Positions 1 through 6,910 of a stretch of 7,085 bases of DNA are shown here, piece after piece. Each line of letters begins with the position of its first letter. Positions within the stretch are counted from its first letter, which is position 1. Source of the DNA: Desulfobacterales bacterium (GTDB lineage: Bacteria > Desulfobacterota > Desulfobacteria > Desulfobacterales > JAHIVH01); the NCBI GenBank assembly GCA_020056645.1, contig JAGVHJ010000271.1, positions 1-7,085 on the forward strand, read 5' to 3'. The position numbers were made by a program, and so were the translations under genes. The notes under the pieces were generated by a model that was not told the origin of the DNA, ran no database searches, and saw only the letters and a program-made list of their open reading frames with translations.

Positions 1-1
1 G

Positions 2-496
2 ATCCGTATTCCGGTCCACATGATAGAGACGATCAACAAGCTCATCCGCACCTCACGCTATCTGGTTCAGGAGCTGGGCCGTGAACCCACCCCCGAGGAG
101 ATCGCCCAGAAAATGGAGATCCCCCTGGACAAGGTGCGACGGGTTCTGAAAATCGCCCGGGAGCCGATCTCTTTGGAGACCCCCATCGGAGAAGAAGAGG
201 ACAGCCATCTTGGCGATTTTATCGAGGACAAGAAGTTCCTTCTGCCCACAGACGCGGCCATCAGCATGAACCTGGCCGAACAGACGCGGAAGGTTCTTGC
301 GACCCTCACCCCTCGGGAGGAAAAGGTCTTGAGAATGCGCTTTGGAATCGGTGAAAAGGCCGATCACACCCTGGAGGAGGTTGGGAAAGATTTCGCCGTG
401 ACGCGCGAGCGTATCCGGCAGATCGAGGCAAAGGCGTTGAGAAAATTAAGACACCCGACCCGGAGTAAAAAGCTTAAGAGTTTTATAGAAATATAA
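2..496 (+). CDS. rpoD: RNA polymerase sigma factor RpoD (sigma-70), C-terminal part
   Basis: This is the primary sigma factor that directs RNA polymerase to housekeeping promoters. The window edge cuts it, and 164 C-terminal residues are visible. The frame is open from base 2, where the residues before the first internal Met read IRIPVHM, a conserved stretch at the start of sigma region 3. Region 3 continues with a helical domain (ELGREPTPEEIAQKM) and the PISLETPIGEEEDSHLGDFIED segment, the region 3.2 loop that reaches toward the active site. Region 4 follows: TLTPREEKVLRMRFGIG, then the -35-binding helix-turn-helix (TLEEVGKDFAVTRERIRQIEAKALRKLRHP). The short basic tail ends at a TAA stop. 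No terminator is visible before the tRNA promoter that starts four bases later. The ATG at position 20 is internal, not the real start. The family assignment is essentially certain. Confidence 0.97.
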   Translation: MRIPVHMIETINKLIRTSRYLVQELGREPTPEEIAQKMEIPLDKVRRVLKIAREPISLETPIGEEEDSHLGDFIEDKKFLLPTDAAISMNLAEQTRKVLATLTPREEKVLRMRFGIGEKADHTLEEVGKDFAVTRERIRQIEAKALRKLRHPTRSKKLKSFIEI

Positions 497-499
497 GCC

Positions 500-528
500 T
501 TGACAAAAGGGACGTGTGGCGCTAAATA
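500..528 (+). promoter_or_regulatory. Putative sigma-70 promoter of the tRNA gene
   Basis: A perfect -35 box TTGACA (500-505) is followed after 17 bases by TAAATA (523-528), a 3/6 match to the -10 consensus. The predicted start near 535 leaves a leader of about 9 bases before the tRNA. The -10 box lies inside a short palindrome, CGCTA-AA-TAGCG (520-531). The -35 is strong and the spacing ideal, but the -10 is weak. It begins just 4 bases after the rpoD stop, so the tRNA may also receive read-through from rpoD. Confidence 0.55.
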
Positions 529-543
529 GCGAAAGTCCGCTTG

Positions 544-619
544 GGGCCCATAGCTCAGCTGGAAGAGCCACCGGCTCATAACCGGTAGGTCCCTGGTTCG
601 AACCCAGGTGGGCCCACCA
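544..619 (+). tRNA. tRNA with CAT anticodon, probably tRNA-Ile2 (lysidine type) rather than tRNA-Met
   Basis: A complete 76-base cloverleaf with encoded CCA. The acceptor stem GGGCCCA/TGGGCCC is perfect, followed by discriminator A616 and CCA 617-619. The D stem is GCTC/GAGC, the anticodon stem ACCGG/CCGGT with loop CTCATAA (anticodon CAT at 577-579), and the T stem CCTGG/CCAGG with loop TTCGAAC. It is not the initiator: the 1-72 pair is G-C and the anticodon stem lacks the three G-C pairs of tRNA-fMet. Between elongator Met and the AUA-reading Ile2, the bases favour Ile2. C4-G69 and C5-G68 are known TilS determinants, and C4-G69, U12-A23, C29-G41, A37, A38 and A73 are known IleRS identity elements in E. 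coli; all are present. E. coli tRNA-Met has U4-A69 and U29-A41. The tRNA itself is certain; the Ile2 identity is an inference. Confidence 0.93.
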
Positions 620-622
620 GAG

Positions 623-665
623 GAAAGTTAAAGAGAACATTGACTGGAATGTTATGAAACTTTTC
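623..665 (+). other. Nested inverted repeat in the tRNA 3' trailer
   Basis: GAAAGTT (623-629) can pair with AACTTTTC (658-665) with one bulged T, and inside it AACATT (636-641) pairs with AATGTT (648-653) around the loop GACTGG. No T run follows, so it is not a standard intrinsic terminator. It could be a weak hairpin in the precursor trailer, or chance in A/T-rich DNA. Confidence 0.3.
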
Positions 666-691
666 ACAAAACGGGAACGACACGGTATACG
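663..691 (+). promoter_or_regulatory. Possible promoter of the nif3-zinc ribbon operon
   Basis: TTCACA (663-668, 5/6 match to -35) and TATACG (686-691, 4/6 match to -10) are separated by exactly 17 bases. The predicted start is near 697-699, the first bases of the hairpin at 698-727. No space for a promoter exists between that hairpin and the TTG start at 747, so a promoter upstream of the hairpin, or read-through, is required. The evidence is consensus matching only. Confidence 0.35.
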
Positions 692-697
692 GTAACC

Positions 698-727
698 AAA
701 GGCGTGGTTGAACAAACCACGCCTTTT
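698..727 (+). terminator. Strong hairpin with short T run; tRNA terminator and/or 5' hairpin of nif3 mRNA
   Basis: AAAGGCGTGGTT (698-709) and AACCACGCCTTT (715-726) form a perfect 12-bp stem around the loop GAACA, with TTTT at 724-727. It fits an intrinsic terminator for the tRNA (and rpoD read-through) transcript. The A run on the 5' side would let it work on the other strand too. The T run is only four bases and partly inside the stem. The structure lies just 7 bases before the nif3 ribosome binding site. Confidence 0.7.
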
Positions 728-733
728 CAATTT

Positions 734-739
734 AAGGAG
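734..739 (+). promoter_or_regulatory. Ribosome binding site fixing a TTG start for nif3
   Basis: AAGGAG lies 7 bases before the TTG at 747. The only upstream in-frame alternative, TTG at 708, is inside the terminator hairpin and has no ribosome binding site. Starting at 747 also places the conserved family N-terminus (TVSHLIQIMDEIAPPNLAE) directly at the start of the protein. Confidence 0.85.
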
Positions 740-746
740 ATCTGTT

Positions 747-1871
747 TTGGGGATAACCGTATCCCATCTGATTCAAATCATGGACGAGATCGCACCACCC
801 AATCTCGCTGAATCGTGGGATAACCCGGGGCTTCAGATCGGAGATAGAACCTGGCCGGTCAACAAAATCGTTCTTGCACTGGATGCTTCGACACACGTCG
901 TAAGCGCCGCCTGCAAAGAGAAAGCCAATCTTCTGATCACCCACCATCCCCTGATATTCAAAGCTCCCAGATCCATCGATTTCAATACGCCCCTTGGAAA
1001 GATCATTCAGACGTGCATCACGCATAGACTATCTGTTTTTTCAGCCCATACCAATTACGATTCGGTTTCAGGCGGTGTCAACGATATTCTCGCAAAAAAG
1101 ATCGGGTTGACCCATCTTCTCCCCCTTCAGCCAGCCCCATCGGCCACATCCGAAAAATATAAGTTGGTGGTTTTCACGCCCGCCGCGCATCATGAGCGGG
1201 TGCGGGAGGCCCTCTTTCGATCCGGATGCGGTCATATCGGCAACTATTCGGGGTGCTCATTCGCCGTAAACGGCTTTGGGACCTTCTATCCGGAAAAGGG
1301 CGCGACGCCTTTTACCGGACAACCGGAGCGTCTGAATCAGGTGGAAGAGGTGAGAATGGAAGCGGTCCTTGCCAGGGAGTCGATCGCCGCAACCATCGAA
1401 AACGTAAAAAAAGTCCATCCCTATGAGACCGTCGCCTATGATCTTTATCCGCTTTTTCCGGAGGCAGGCGCTCATGGGCTGGGACGGGTCGGGGAGCTTC
1501 CCGAAGCGATCCCCTTCGAGACCTTTGTCTCCGAGATGAAAACCAGGCTGGGCCTTCAAACCGTTAGAACCGCCGGTGCATCCTCTCATCTGGTGAAAAA
1601 AGTCGCCCTCTGCTCCGGAAGCGGATCATCGCTTCTCACTCATTTCTTCCAGTCCGGAGCCGATTGCTATGTGAGCGGCGACCTTCGTTATCATGATGCG
1701 AAATTGATTGAGGAGAAGGGCAAACTCATGGCCGATATTGGGCACTTCGCCTCGGAGCATATTGTTCTTGAAGCGTTGAAACATAAATTACAAACCATTT
1801 TTTCCGAGAGAAAAATAGAGGTTGATATCCAATGCTGTGATCTTGAAAAAGATCCGTTTCATTACATGTAA
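747..1871 (+). CDS. Nif3-like dinuclear metal centre protein, YqfO type (DUF34)
   Basis: 374 residues from a TTG start, close to the usual length of the long YqfO form. These proteins form hexameric rings with a two-metal site. Databases often call them GTP cyclohydrolase 1 type 2 homologues, but the physiological reaction is not settled. The N-terminal half carries the family opening AESWDNPGLQIGD (21-33), the ligand motif ITHHP (64-68; H66, H67) and SAHTNYD (99-105; H101, D105). The C-terminal half supplies the remaining ligands in GHFASEH (332-338; H333, E337). Between them, at about 138-236, sits a PII/CutA-like insertion (GHIGNYSGCSF, EVRME, HPYE) that separates YqfO from the short YbgI form. 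All expected ligands are present, so it should be intact. The zinc-ribbon gene follows after 43 bases. Short Nif3 proteins lack the insert, so the YqfO subtype is secure. Confidence 0.95.
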   Translation: MGITVSHLIQIMDEIAPPNLAESWDNPGLQIGDRTWPVNKIVLALDASTHVVSAACKEKANLLITHHPLIFKAPRSIDFNTPLGKIIQTCITHRLSVFSAHTNYDSVSGGVNDILAKKIGLTHLLPLQPAPSATSEKYKLVVFTPAAHHERVREALFRSGCGHIGNYSGCSFAVNGFGTFYPEKGATPFTGQPERLNQVEEVRMEAVLARESIAATIENVKKVHPYETVAYDLYPLFPEAGAHGLGRVGELPEAIPFETFVSEMKTRLGLQTVRTAGASSHLVKKVALCSGSGSSLLTHFFQSGADCYVSGDLRYHDAKLIEEKGKLMADIGHFASEHIVLEALKHKLQTIFSERKIEVDIQCCDLEKDPFHYM

Positions 1872-1914
1872 AACGATGCTAAACATCAAAAAATAAACAA
1901 GATGGAACACGACA

Positions 1915-2649
1915 ATGCAGGAAATAACCCAGGAACAGGTGGAGAGGTTGATCCATCTGCAGCAAATTGAAACCGAGTCCATTCGGATTAAAAAAATCGT
2001 CAACAGTGTTTATGAAAAAATATCCGAACGAAATTCAAGAATAGTGAATTTCCGGAAAATGATCGACGAAAAAGAGGTGGCGCTTCAGTTGATGAAGGAT
2101 CGATACCGGCTATTCGAAGTGGAGTTCAACGAGAGAGCCACCCGGATTCAGAAAAGCAAGGAAACCTTGAAAGGGGTCTCCACCCACAAGGAGTATCAGG
2201 TGCTCTCCCGGGAGATTGATGACAATGTCAATCAGAATAAAAAAATAGATGATCTTCTGATCAAGGAGCTGGAAGAGATCGAGCAGCAGGAACGGGAGTT
2301 GAATGAAAGAAAGGCCGAGCTCGTCCAGCTGGAAACGATGCTCGGAAAGGAAATAGAAGAGATTGAAAATGAATCGGTTGAAGAGAAACAACAACTGGAG
2401 ATCATTGAGAGAAAAAAAGAGGAGATTACGCCCCTGATTCTTCCGAAACTTCTTGCAAAATTCATGAAAATCTCTAATATTGCAGGCGGATTGGCCATTG
2501 TTCCGGTGGAGAACGGCACATGCAAGGGATGCCACATTAATTTACCACCCCAGAAATATATCGAGCTTCAGCGTGGCGGCCCCTTGACCTTCTGTCAGCA
2601 GTGCCATCGGATCATCTATTATAAAAAACCGGAGGAAACGAACCTATAG
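1915..2649 (+). CDS. C4-type zinc ribbon coiled-coil protein (DUF164/CT398-like)
   Basis: A 244-residue cytosolic protein with no signal peptide or membrane segment. Residues about 5-175 are rich in Glu, Lys, Gln and Arg with heptad-like spacing and should form a long antiparallel coiled coil. It is interrupted by the family's conserved loop around GVSTHKEYQVLSREI (87-101). The C-terminal domain has a four-cysteine zinc ribbon: CKGC (203-206) and CQQC (227-230), separated by a segment with the typical PPQ and QRG pattern. The structural homologue Chlamydia CT398 has the same hairpin plus zinc ribbon and has been linked to sigma-54 and secretion proteins. The function here is unknown; nucleic acid or protein binding is plausible. 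The ATG at 1915 has only a weak upstream GGA, and an ATG at 1902 is out of frame. It probably depends on translation or transcription from nif3, 43 bases upstream. Confidence 0.92.
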   Translation: MQEITQEQVERLIHLQQIETESIRIKKIVNSVYEKISERNSRIVNFRKMIDEKEVALQLMKDRYRLFEVEFNERATRIQKSKETLKGVSTHKEYQVLSREIDDNVNQNKKIDDLLIKELEEIEQQERELNERKAELVQLETMLGKEIEEIENESVEEKQQLEIIERKKEEITPLILPKLLAKFMKISNIAGGLAIVPVENGTCKGCHINLPPQKYIELQRGGPLTFCQQCHRIIYYKKPEETNL

Positions 2650-2683
2650 ATTTTTTTTGTTTCACTCGCTCTTCACGTTTTTA

Positions 2684-2701
2684 GGAAATTTGTTCAAATC
2701 C
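2684..2701. repeat. Short dyad ATTTG-TT-CAAAT in the rnpB upstream region
   Basis: ATTTG (2688-2692) and CAAAT (2695-2699) form a perfect dyad, flanked by GG and CC for a bulged extension. The two-base spacer is too short for a hairpin. It could be a protein-binding dyad or an alternative pairing partner for the larger inverted repeat just downstream, which uses the same AAATTTG word. No function can be shown from the sequence. Confidence 0.35.
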
Positions 2702-2706
2702 AATAC

Positions 2707-2762
2707 GGAAAAAATTTGACCGCAGGAATAGATGGCCTATCGAGAGGATCAAATTTTTTTCC
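2707..2762 (+). terminator. Large A/T-rich inverted repeat, possible terminator of the nif3-zinc ribbon operon
   Basis: GGAAAAAATTTGA (2707-2719) pairs with TCAAATTTTTTTCC (2749-2762) with one bulged T. CC/GG pairs extend inward, and a small ATAG/CTAT stem sits in the loop. The seven-T run (2754-2760) lies inside the 3' arm, so a shorter TTTGACC/GGATCAAA stem followed by the T run resembles an intrinsic terminator. The long loop and low G+C make it a weak one. It starts 58 bases after the zinc-ribbon stop and ends about 65 bases before rnpB. Confidence 0.45.
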
Positions 2763-2828
2763 CAACGCAAAGGAGTTTGGCAAATTAATAAAAACTTGAA
2801 CATCGAGCTTCAATCAACCGGAACAGTC

Positions 2829-3283
<455 letters not shown>

Positions 3284-3310
3284 TTCATTATAAAAAATCA
3301 GCAACCATTG

Positions 3311-4624
3311 ATGATGAACGAAAAACTCACAGATATCGCATTCGCCAAAAAGATCGGAACCTATTCGGGGGATTTCCTCAAGTGCTGCGTCTATATTAGT
3401 GGATTTGGTCCCGATGCCGATCCGTGTATCTTCACAAAAAAACTCTACTCCCTGTTGATCGCCAATTCCCAGCTGCTTGAAGATTTCCTCGATATTCACG
3501 GGGCCAAAAACAACAAAAACTGGTACTTCTACAGGGAACTCTCCGCCGCCATTCGCCATATCAGTCTGGCCGGTTATTCCCAGCAACATATTGAAAACCG
3601 TCTTGAATTTTACGATCTTGACGATATCAAGGATTTCCAGGCGGAAGGCGAAAAAGCGACCCATTTCATCACCCAAACCCTCATCAAGCTTTCTCCGGTG
3701 ATTCTTGAAGAGGCCGCCCGGTTGAGTATATCGATCCCTGAATCCGATTTAAACATTCAGAGCTTTCCCGGTCTTGTCCCCGGAGATATGCTCGGATTTG
3801 ACATCGATGACGAGAATATCGACCAGCAGGATAAAAATATCGTAAAAATTGCGAGTGAATTCCTGAAGGTGGCGAAGGCCCTCGACCAGGTGGGCATCTA
3901 CCAGCGATGCACCCCCGAGGAGATCAGCGCAATGGTTCCAACCAAGGTCAACGAAGTGGAGATAAGGCGTTTTGAAATGCTGGTCCATAATCTCCAGTCC
4001 TCCTTTGATTCCTATGTTATCCATGGCGGATACCTCTTCGGAAACCGGAAGCTGAAGCAGCTTCGAGGCCATTTTTCCGTTGTGTTTCATTTGCTTCAGA
4101 TCATCGGCAGGCTCCTCCATTTTTATGAACGCCATCTCCATGAAGTGGGCTATAAAGAGATCTATGTCCATGTAAAAGACAGGCTGGCGCAACATATCGA
4201 CCCGGAGAGAATGATGGATGTGGCCATTAATTATGGCCTCTATTTCGCCTACAAGTTTCTTACCGACGGCAAAACCCTGGCCAAGACTATTTTAAACGAA
4301 TATATCGAAAGAAGCTCCCTTTGCGTCGGCATTCCCGTTACCAGAGGGTTTCATGCCCGCCCCAGTCTGATGGTCGCAAAAATCGTTGAGCACTATGGCG
4401 GCAAGGTGGAGATGTGCGTGGGGGCCGACCGTTTTGATGCGGGCAGCGTTCTTGATCTTCAATGGGCTGGAGGTAAAATTCAGAAAGAGAATATCGCGAA
4501 GGTCGTATTTGAAGGGGATGTGAGGGCGTTGAACGATATTAAAATTCTTGCGAGCGTGAACTATGGAGAGGACTCCATGGGGAAGGGGATTCCCCTGCCG
4601 GACTCGCTCAAATATTTGAGGTAG
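3311..4624 (+). CDS. Uncharacterised protein with C-terminal HPr-like phosphocarrier domain
   Basis: 437 residues; free HPr has about 85-90. The C-terminal part, about 336-417, matches HPr: GFHARP (346-351) carries H348 at the position phosphorylated by PTS enzyme I, and AGSVLDLQ (377-384) has S379 at the place of the serine targeted by HPr kinase in Firmicutes and many proteobacteria. Residues 1-330 match no family I can name. They are soluble, probably mostly helical, and His- and Phe-rich around 254-275, with no signal peptide or membrane segment. A regulatory or sensor role using the HPr domain is inference only. The start is uncertain: TTG 3308, ATG 3311 and ATG 3314 are in frame, and none has a Shine-Dalgarno sequence. 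rnpB ends about 27 bases upstream. ispD follows after 6 bases, and the GAGG before ispD overlaps the end of this gene, so the two are probably coupled. Confidence 0.88.
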   Translation: MMNEKLTDIAFAKKIGTYSGDFLKCCVYISGFGPDADPCIFTKKLYSLLIANSQLLEDFLDIHGAKNNKNWYFYRELSAAIRHISLAGYSQQHIENRLEFYDLDDIKDFQAEGEKATHFITQTLIKLSPVILEEAARLSISIPESDLNIQSFPGLVPGDMLGFDIDDENIDQQDKNIVKIASEFLKVAKALDQVGIYQRCTPEEISAMVPTKVNEVEIRRFEMLVHNLQSSFDSYVIHGGYLFGNRKLKQLRGHFSVVFHLLQIIGRLLHFYERHLHEVGYKEIYVHVKDRLAQHIDPERMMDVAINYGLYFAYKFLTDGKTLAKTILNEYIERSSLCVGIPVTRGFHARPSLMVAKIVEHYGGKVEMCVGADRFDAGSVLDLQWAGGKIQKENIAKVVFEGDVRALNDIKILASVNYGEDSMGKGIPLPDSLKYLR

Positions 4625-4630
4625 ACGACA

Positions 4631-5326
4631 ATGATCACAGCCATAATAGCCGCAGGTGGCAGCGGCTTGCGAATGAAAGCCGATGTCCGGAAACAATATC
4701 TTTTGCTGGAGAATGTTCCAGTCCTTACTCGGAGCCTGTTGCCCTTTGACGACGCTCCCCAGGTGGACCGGATTATTATGGCGGTTCCCGAGGGGGATCT
4801 GGCTTACTGCAAAAACAATATTGTCGGACCCTATCCATTCAAGAAAAAGATTGAGATCGTGAAGGGCGGGGTGGACCGTCAGGCGTCTGTGTTTGAAGGG
4901 CTAAAAGCCGCCAAGGGCTCCCATATTGTATTGATTCACGACGGGGTAAGGCCCTTTGTCACCCGACAGCTTATCGACGCGTGTCTTTCGGAAGTGAAAC
5001 GATACGGGGCTTGCATCCCGGCGATTCCCGCCATCGACACCCTGAAACAACTGGATCGCCATGATCGGGTGATCGGAACCATCGAGCGGAAAAAGATCTG
5101 GATGGCCCAGACCCCCCAGTGTTTTGATTACGATCTGATTTATAACGCCCATAAGGCGGCCAAGGAAAATCGGCTTTCTGTGACGGACGACGCCTCCCTG
5201 ATCGAGAAGATGGGGAAATTGATCTCCATGGTGGAGGGGAGCCGGTGCAATATGAAGATCACCACCCCGGAAGATTTCAAACTGGCCCGTGCGGTGATGG
5301 CCATTGAGGCTCTATCCAATCAATAG
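4631..5326 (+). CDS. ispD: 2-C-methyl-D-erythritol 4-phosphate cytidylyltransferase
   Basis: 231 residues, the normal single-domain length. It catalyses CTP plus MEP to CDP-methylerythritol, the third step of the MEP (non-mevalonate) isoprenoid pathway, in the cytosol. The CTP-binding loop is AAGGSGLRM (7-15) with R14, followed by KQY with K21. VKGGVDRQASV (77-87) is the conserved GG-x-x-RQ-S-V element, and IHDGVRP (102-108) supplies the metal-binding D104. The MEP-binding side includes R153 and the segment MAQTPQ (158-163), TDDASL (185-190), and K209 in MKITTPED. All key residues are present. The ATG at 4631 has GAGG at 4618-4621, 9 bases upstream and inside the end of the preceding gene. 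ispF, often adjacent or fused in other genomes, does not follow; a GlpD-type gene does. Confidence 0.97.
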   Translation: MITAIIAAGGSGLRMKADVRKQYLLLENVPVLTRSLLPFDDAPQVDRIIMAVPEGDLAYCKNNIVGPYPFKKKIEIVKGGVDRQASVFEGLKAAKGSHIVLIHDGVRPFVTRQLIDACLSEVKRYGACIPAIPAIDTLKQLDRHDRVIGTIERKKIWMAQTPQCFDYDLIYNAHKAAKENRLSVTDDASLIEKMGKLISMVEGSRCNMKITTPEDFKLARAVMAIEALSNQ

Positions 5327-5332
5327 AAGGAG
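5327..5332 (+). promoter_or_regulatory. Ribosome binding site fixing a GTG start for the glpD-type gene
   Basis: AAGGAG directly follows the ispD stop and lies 7 bases before GTG at 5340. The in-frame ATG at 5304 lies inside ispD, lacks such a site and would add 12 residues not expected before the FAD-binding domain. Confidence 0.85.
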
Positions 5333-5339
5333 ATGCTTT

Positions 5340-6899
5340 GTGAAACGGGACGAATTTATCGGTCAGATGGATGATCCGGCGAAAGTGTGGGACATCGTCA
5401 TTATCGGCGGAGGCGCAAGCGGTCTCGGGGCCGCGGTCGAGTCCGTTTCAAGGGGCTTCAGCACCCTCCTTCTGGAGCAACTCGATTTTTCCCAGGGCAC
5501 ATCGAGCAGAAGCACCAAACTGATTCACGGAGGGGTCCGGTACCTTCAGCAGGGCAATATCTCCCTTGTCATGGAGGCGCTTCAGGAGCGGGGAATTCTG
5601 CTCAACAACGCCCCCCATCTGGTTCACCATCAATCCTTTGTCGTTCCCAACTACGGGTGGTGGGAGGGCCCTTTTTACGGTATCGGCATGAGACTCTACG
5701 ACATGCTGGCCGGAAAACTGGGGCTTGAAAAATCGAGGGTCATCTCGCGGGAAGAGACCCTGCGGAAGATTCCCACGGTGGAGCCTGAGGGATTGAAGCG
5801 GGGCGTCATGTATTATGATGGCCAGTTCGATGACGCGAGACTGGCGGTGACCCTCTATAAAACCGCTGAAAACCTGGGCGGATGCCTGCTGAACTACATG
5901 AAGGTCATCTCCCTGGTCAAATATAAGGGAATGATCACGGGTGTCGTCGCGAAGGACCAGGAGGGCGGAAAGGAGTATGAGATCCGGGCGAGGGCGGTCA
6001 TCAACGCCACGGGCGTCTTTGTGGACTCCATCATTAAAATGGATACAAAAGATGCGGAGAACATGATCGCTCCCAGTCAGGGGGTCCATATTGTCCTCGA
6101 TAAATCGTTTCTGCCCGGCGAGAGCGCCATCATGGTGCCCCATACCGATGATGGCCGGGTCTTGTTCGCCGTTCCCTGGCACGACCGGGTGATCGTTGGC
6201 ACCACCGATACCTTTCTTGATTCGGTGACCGAGGAGCCGGTTCCCAAACCGGAAGAGATCGATTTTCTTCTCTACCATGCCGCCAAGTACCTGACCAAGA
6301 ATCCATCCAAAACGGATATCCTGAGCATGTTCGCAGGAATACGCCCCCTGATCCAGTCGGACACCACCCATGAGACCTCCTCCCTCTCCAGGGATCATCA
6401 TATCACGATCACCCCTTCCGGTCTTGTGACCATCGCGGGTGGGAAGTGGACCACCTACCGGAAGATGGGGGAGGATGTGGTCGATAAGGCCATCGTGATA
6501 GCGGGGCTTGATCACAGGCCATCGAGAACCCGGTGGCTGAATCTCTATGGGTGGTCCGCCAATGACAAGGGAAATGAGCCCTTTCATCTTTACGGAAATC
6601 AAGCCGCCGACCTGAAACGGATGGTCAAACTGAATCCGGAGCTGGATGGGTTGCTCCACCCCAGTCTCCCCTATAAGAAGGTTGAAGTGGTGTGGGGGGT
6701 GCGGCATGAAATGGCGCGAACCGTCAGGGACATTCTGGAGCGACGCACCCGGGCGCTGATTCTTGACGCCAAGGCCGCCGTGGCTTCCGCCCCTGTTGTG
6801 GCGGCCCTCATGGCGAAAGAGCTTGGGCAAGACCCCCTCTGGGAAAAAATGCAGGTGGCGGCTTTTGAAAAATCCGCCGCAAGTTACATGATCGCCTAG
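5340..6899 (+). CDS. glpD: FAD-dependent glycerol-3-phosphate dehydrogenase (GlpD/GlpO family)
   Basis: 519 residues (E. coli GlpD has 501). It oxidises sn-glycerol 3-phosphate to dihydroxyacetone phosphate with FAD and passes electrons to the membrane quinone pool; GlpO relatives use oxygen instead, which the sequence alone does not exclude. The N-terminal Rossmann fold is DIVIIGGGASGLGAA (18-32) with E46 at the end of the second strand. GTSSRSTKLIHGGVRYL (53-69) is the family FAD motif. The substrate domain shows FAVPWHDRVIVGTTD (276-290), AGIRPL with R335, RDHH (351-354) and GGKWTTYRK (367-375). The C-terminal cap domain covers about 395-519. There is no membrane segment; the family binds peripherally. 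It lies 13 bases after ispD and is probably co-transcribed with it. No glycerol kinase or facilitator gene is in view. A candidate terminator lies directly behind. Confidence 0.94.
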   Translation: MKRDEFIGQMDDPAKVWDIVIIGGGASGLGAAVESVSRGFSTLLLEQLDFSQGTSSRSTKLIHGGVRYLQQGNISLVMEALQERGILLNNAPHLVHHQSFVVPNYGWWEGPFYGIGMRLYDMLAGKLGLEKSRVISREETLRKIPTVEPEGLKRGVMYYDGQFDDARLAVTLYKTAENLGGCLLNYMKVISLVKYKGMITGVVAKDQEGGKEYEIRARAVINATGVFVDSIIKMDTKDAENMIAPSQGVHIVLDKSFLPGESAIMVPHTDDGRVLFAVPWHDRVIVGTTDTFLDSVTEEPVPKPEEIDFLLYHAAKYLTKNPSKTDILSMFAGIRPLIQSDTTHETSSLSRDHHITITPSGLVTIAGGKWTTYRKMGEDVVDKAIVIAGLDHRPSRTRWLNLYGWSANDKGNEPFHLYGNQAADLKRMVKLNPELDGLLHPSLPYKKVEVVWGVRHEMARTVRDILERRTRALILDAKAAVASAPVVAALMAKELGQDPLWEKMQVAAFEKSAASYMIA

Positions 6900-6910
6900 A
6901 AAAAGCTCAT

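Noticed and set aside
446..730. Open frame of 94 codons on the - strand
   Set aside because: It crosses the tRNA in antisense and contains the WAHLGSNQGPTGYEPVA type of string that commonly arises from translating tRNA genes. It is not a protein.
1902..1904. ATG as an alternative start for the zinc-ribbon gene
   Set aside because: It is out of frame with the conserved protein and runs into a stop within 25 codons.
2651..2658. T8 run directly after the zinc-ribbon stop codon as a terminator
   Set aside because: The preceding bases form at best a three-pair stem (AGG/CCT), too weak to support a terminator call.
5448..6830. Long open frame of 460 codons on the - strand
   Set aside because: It lies entirely opposite the glpD-type gene. 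Its translation is rich in His, Gly, Asp and Arg with no recognisable domain, as expected for an antisense shadow of a conserved gene.
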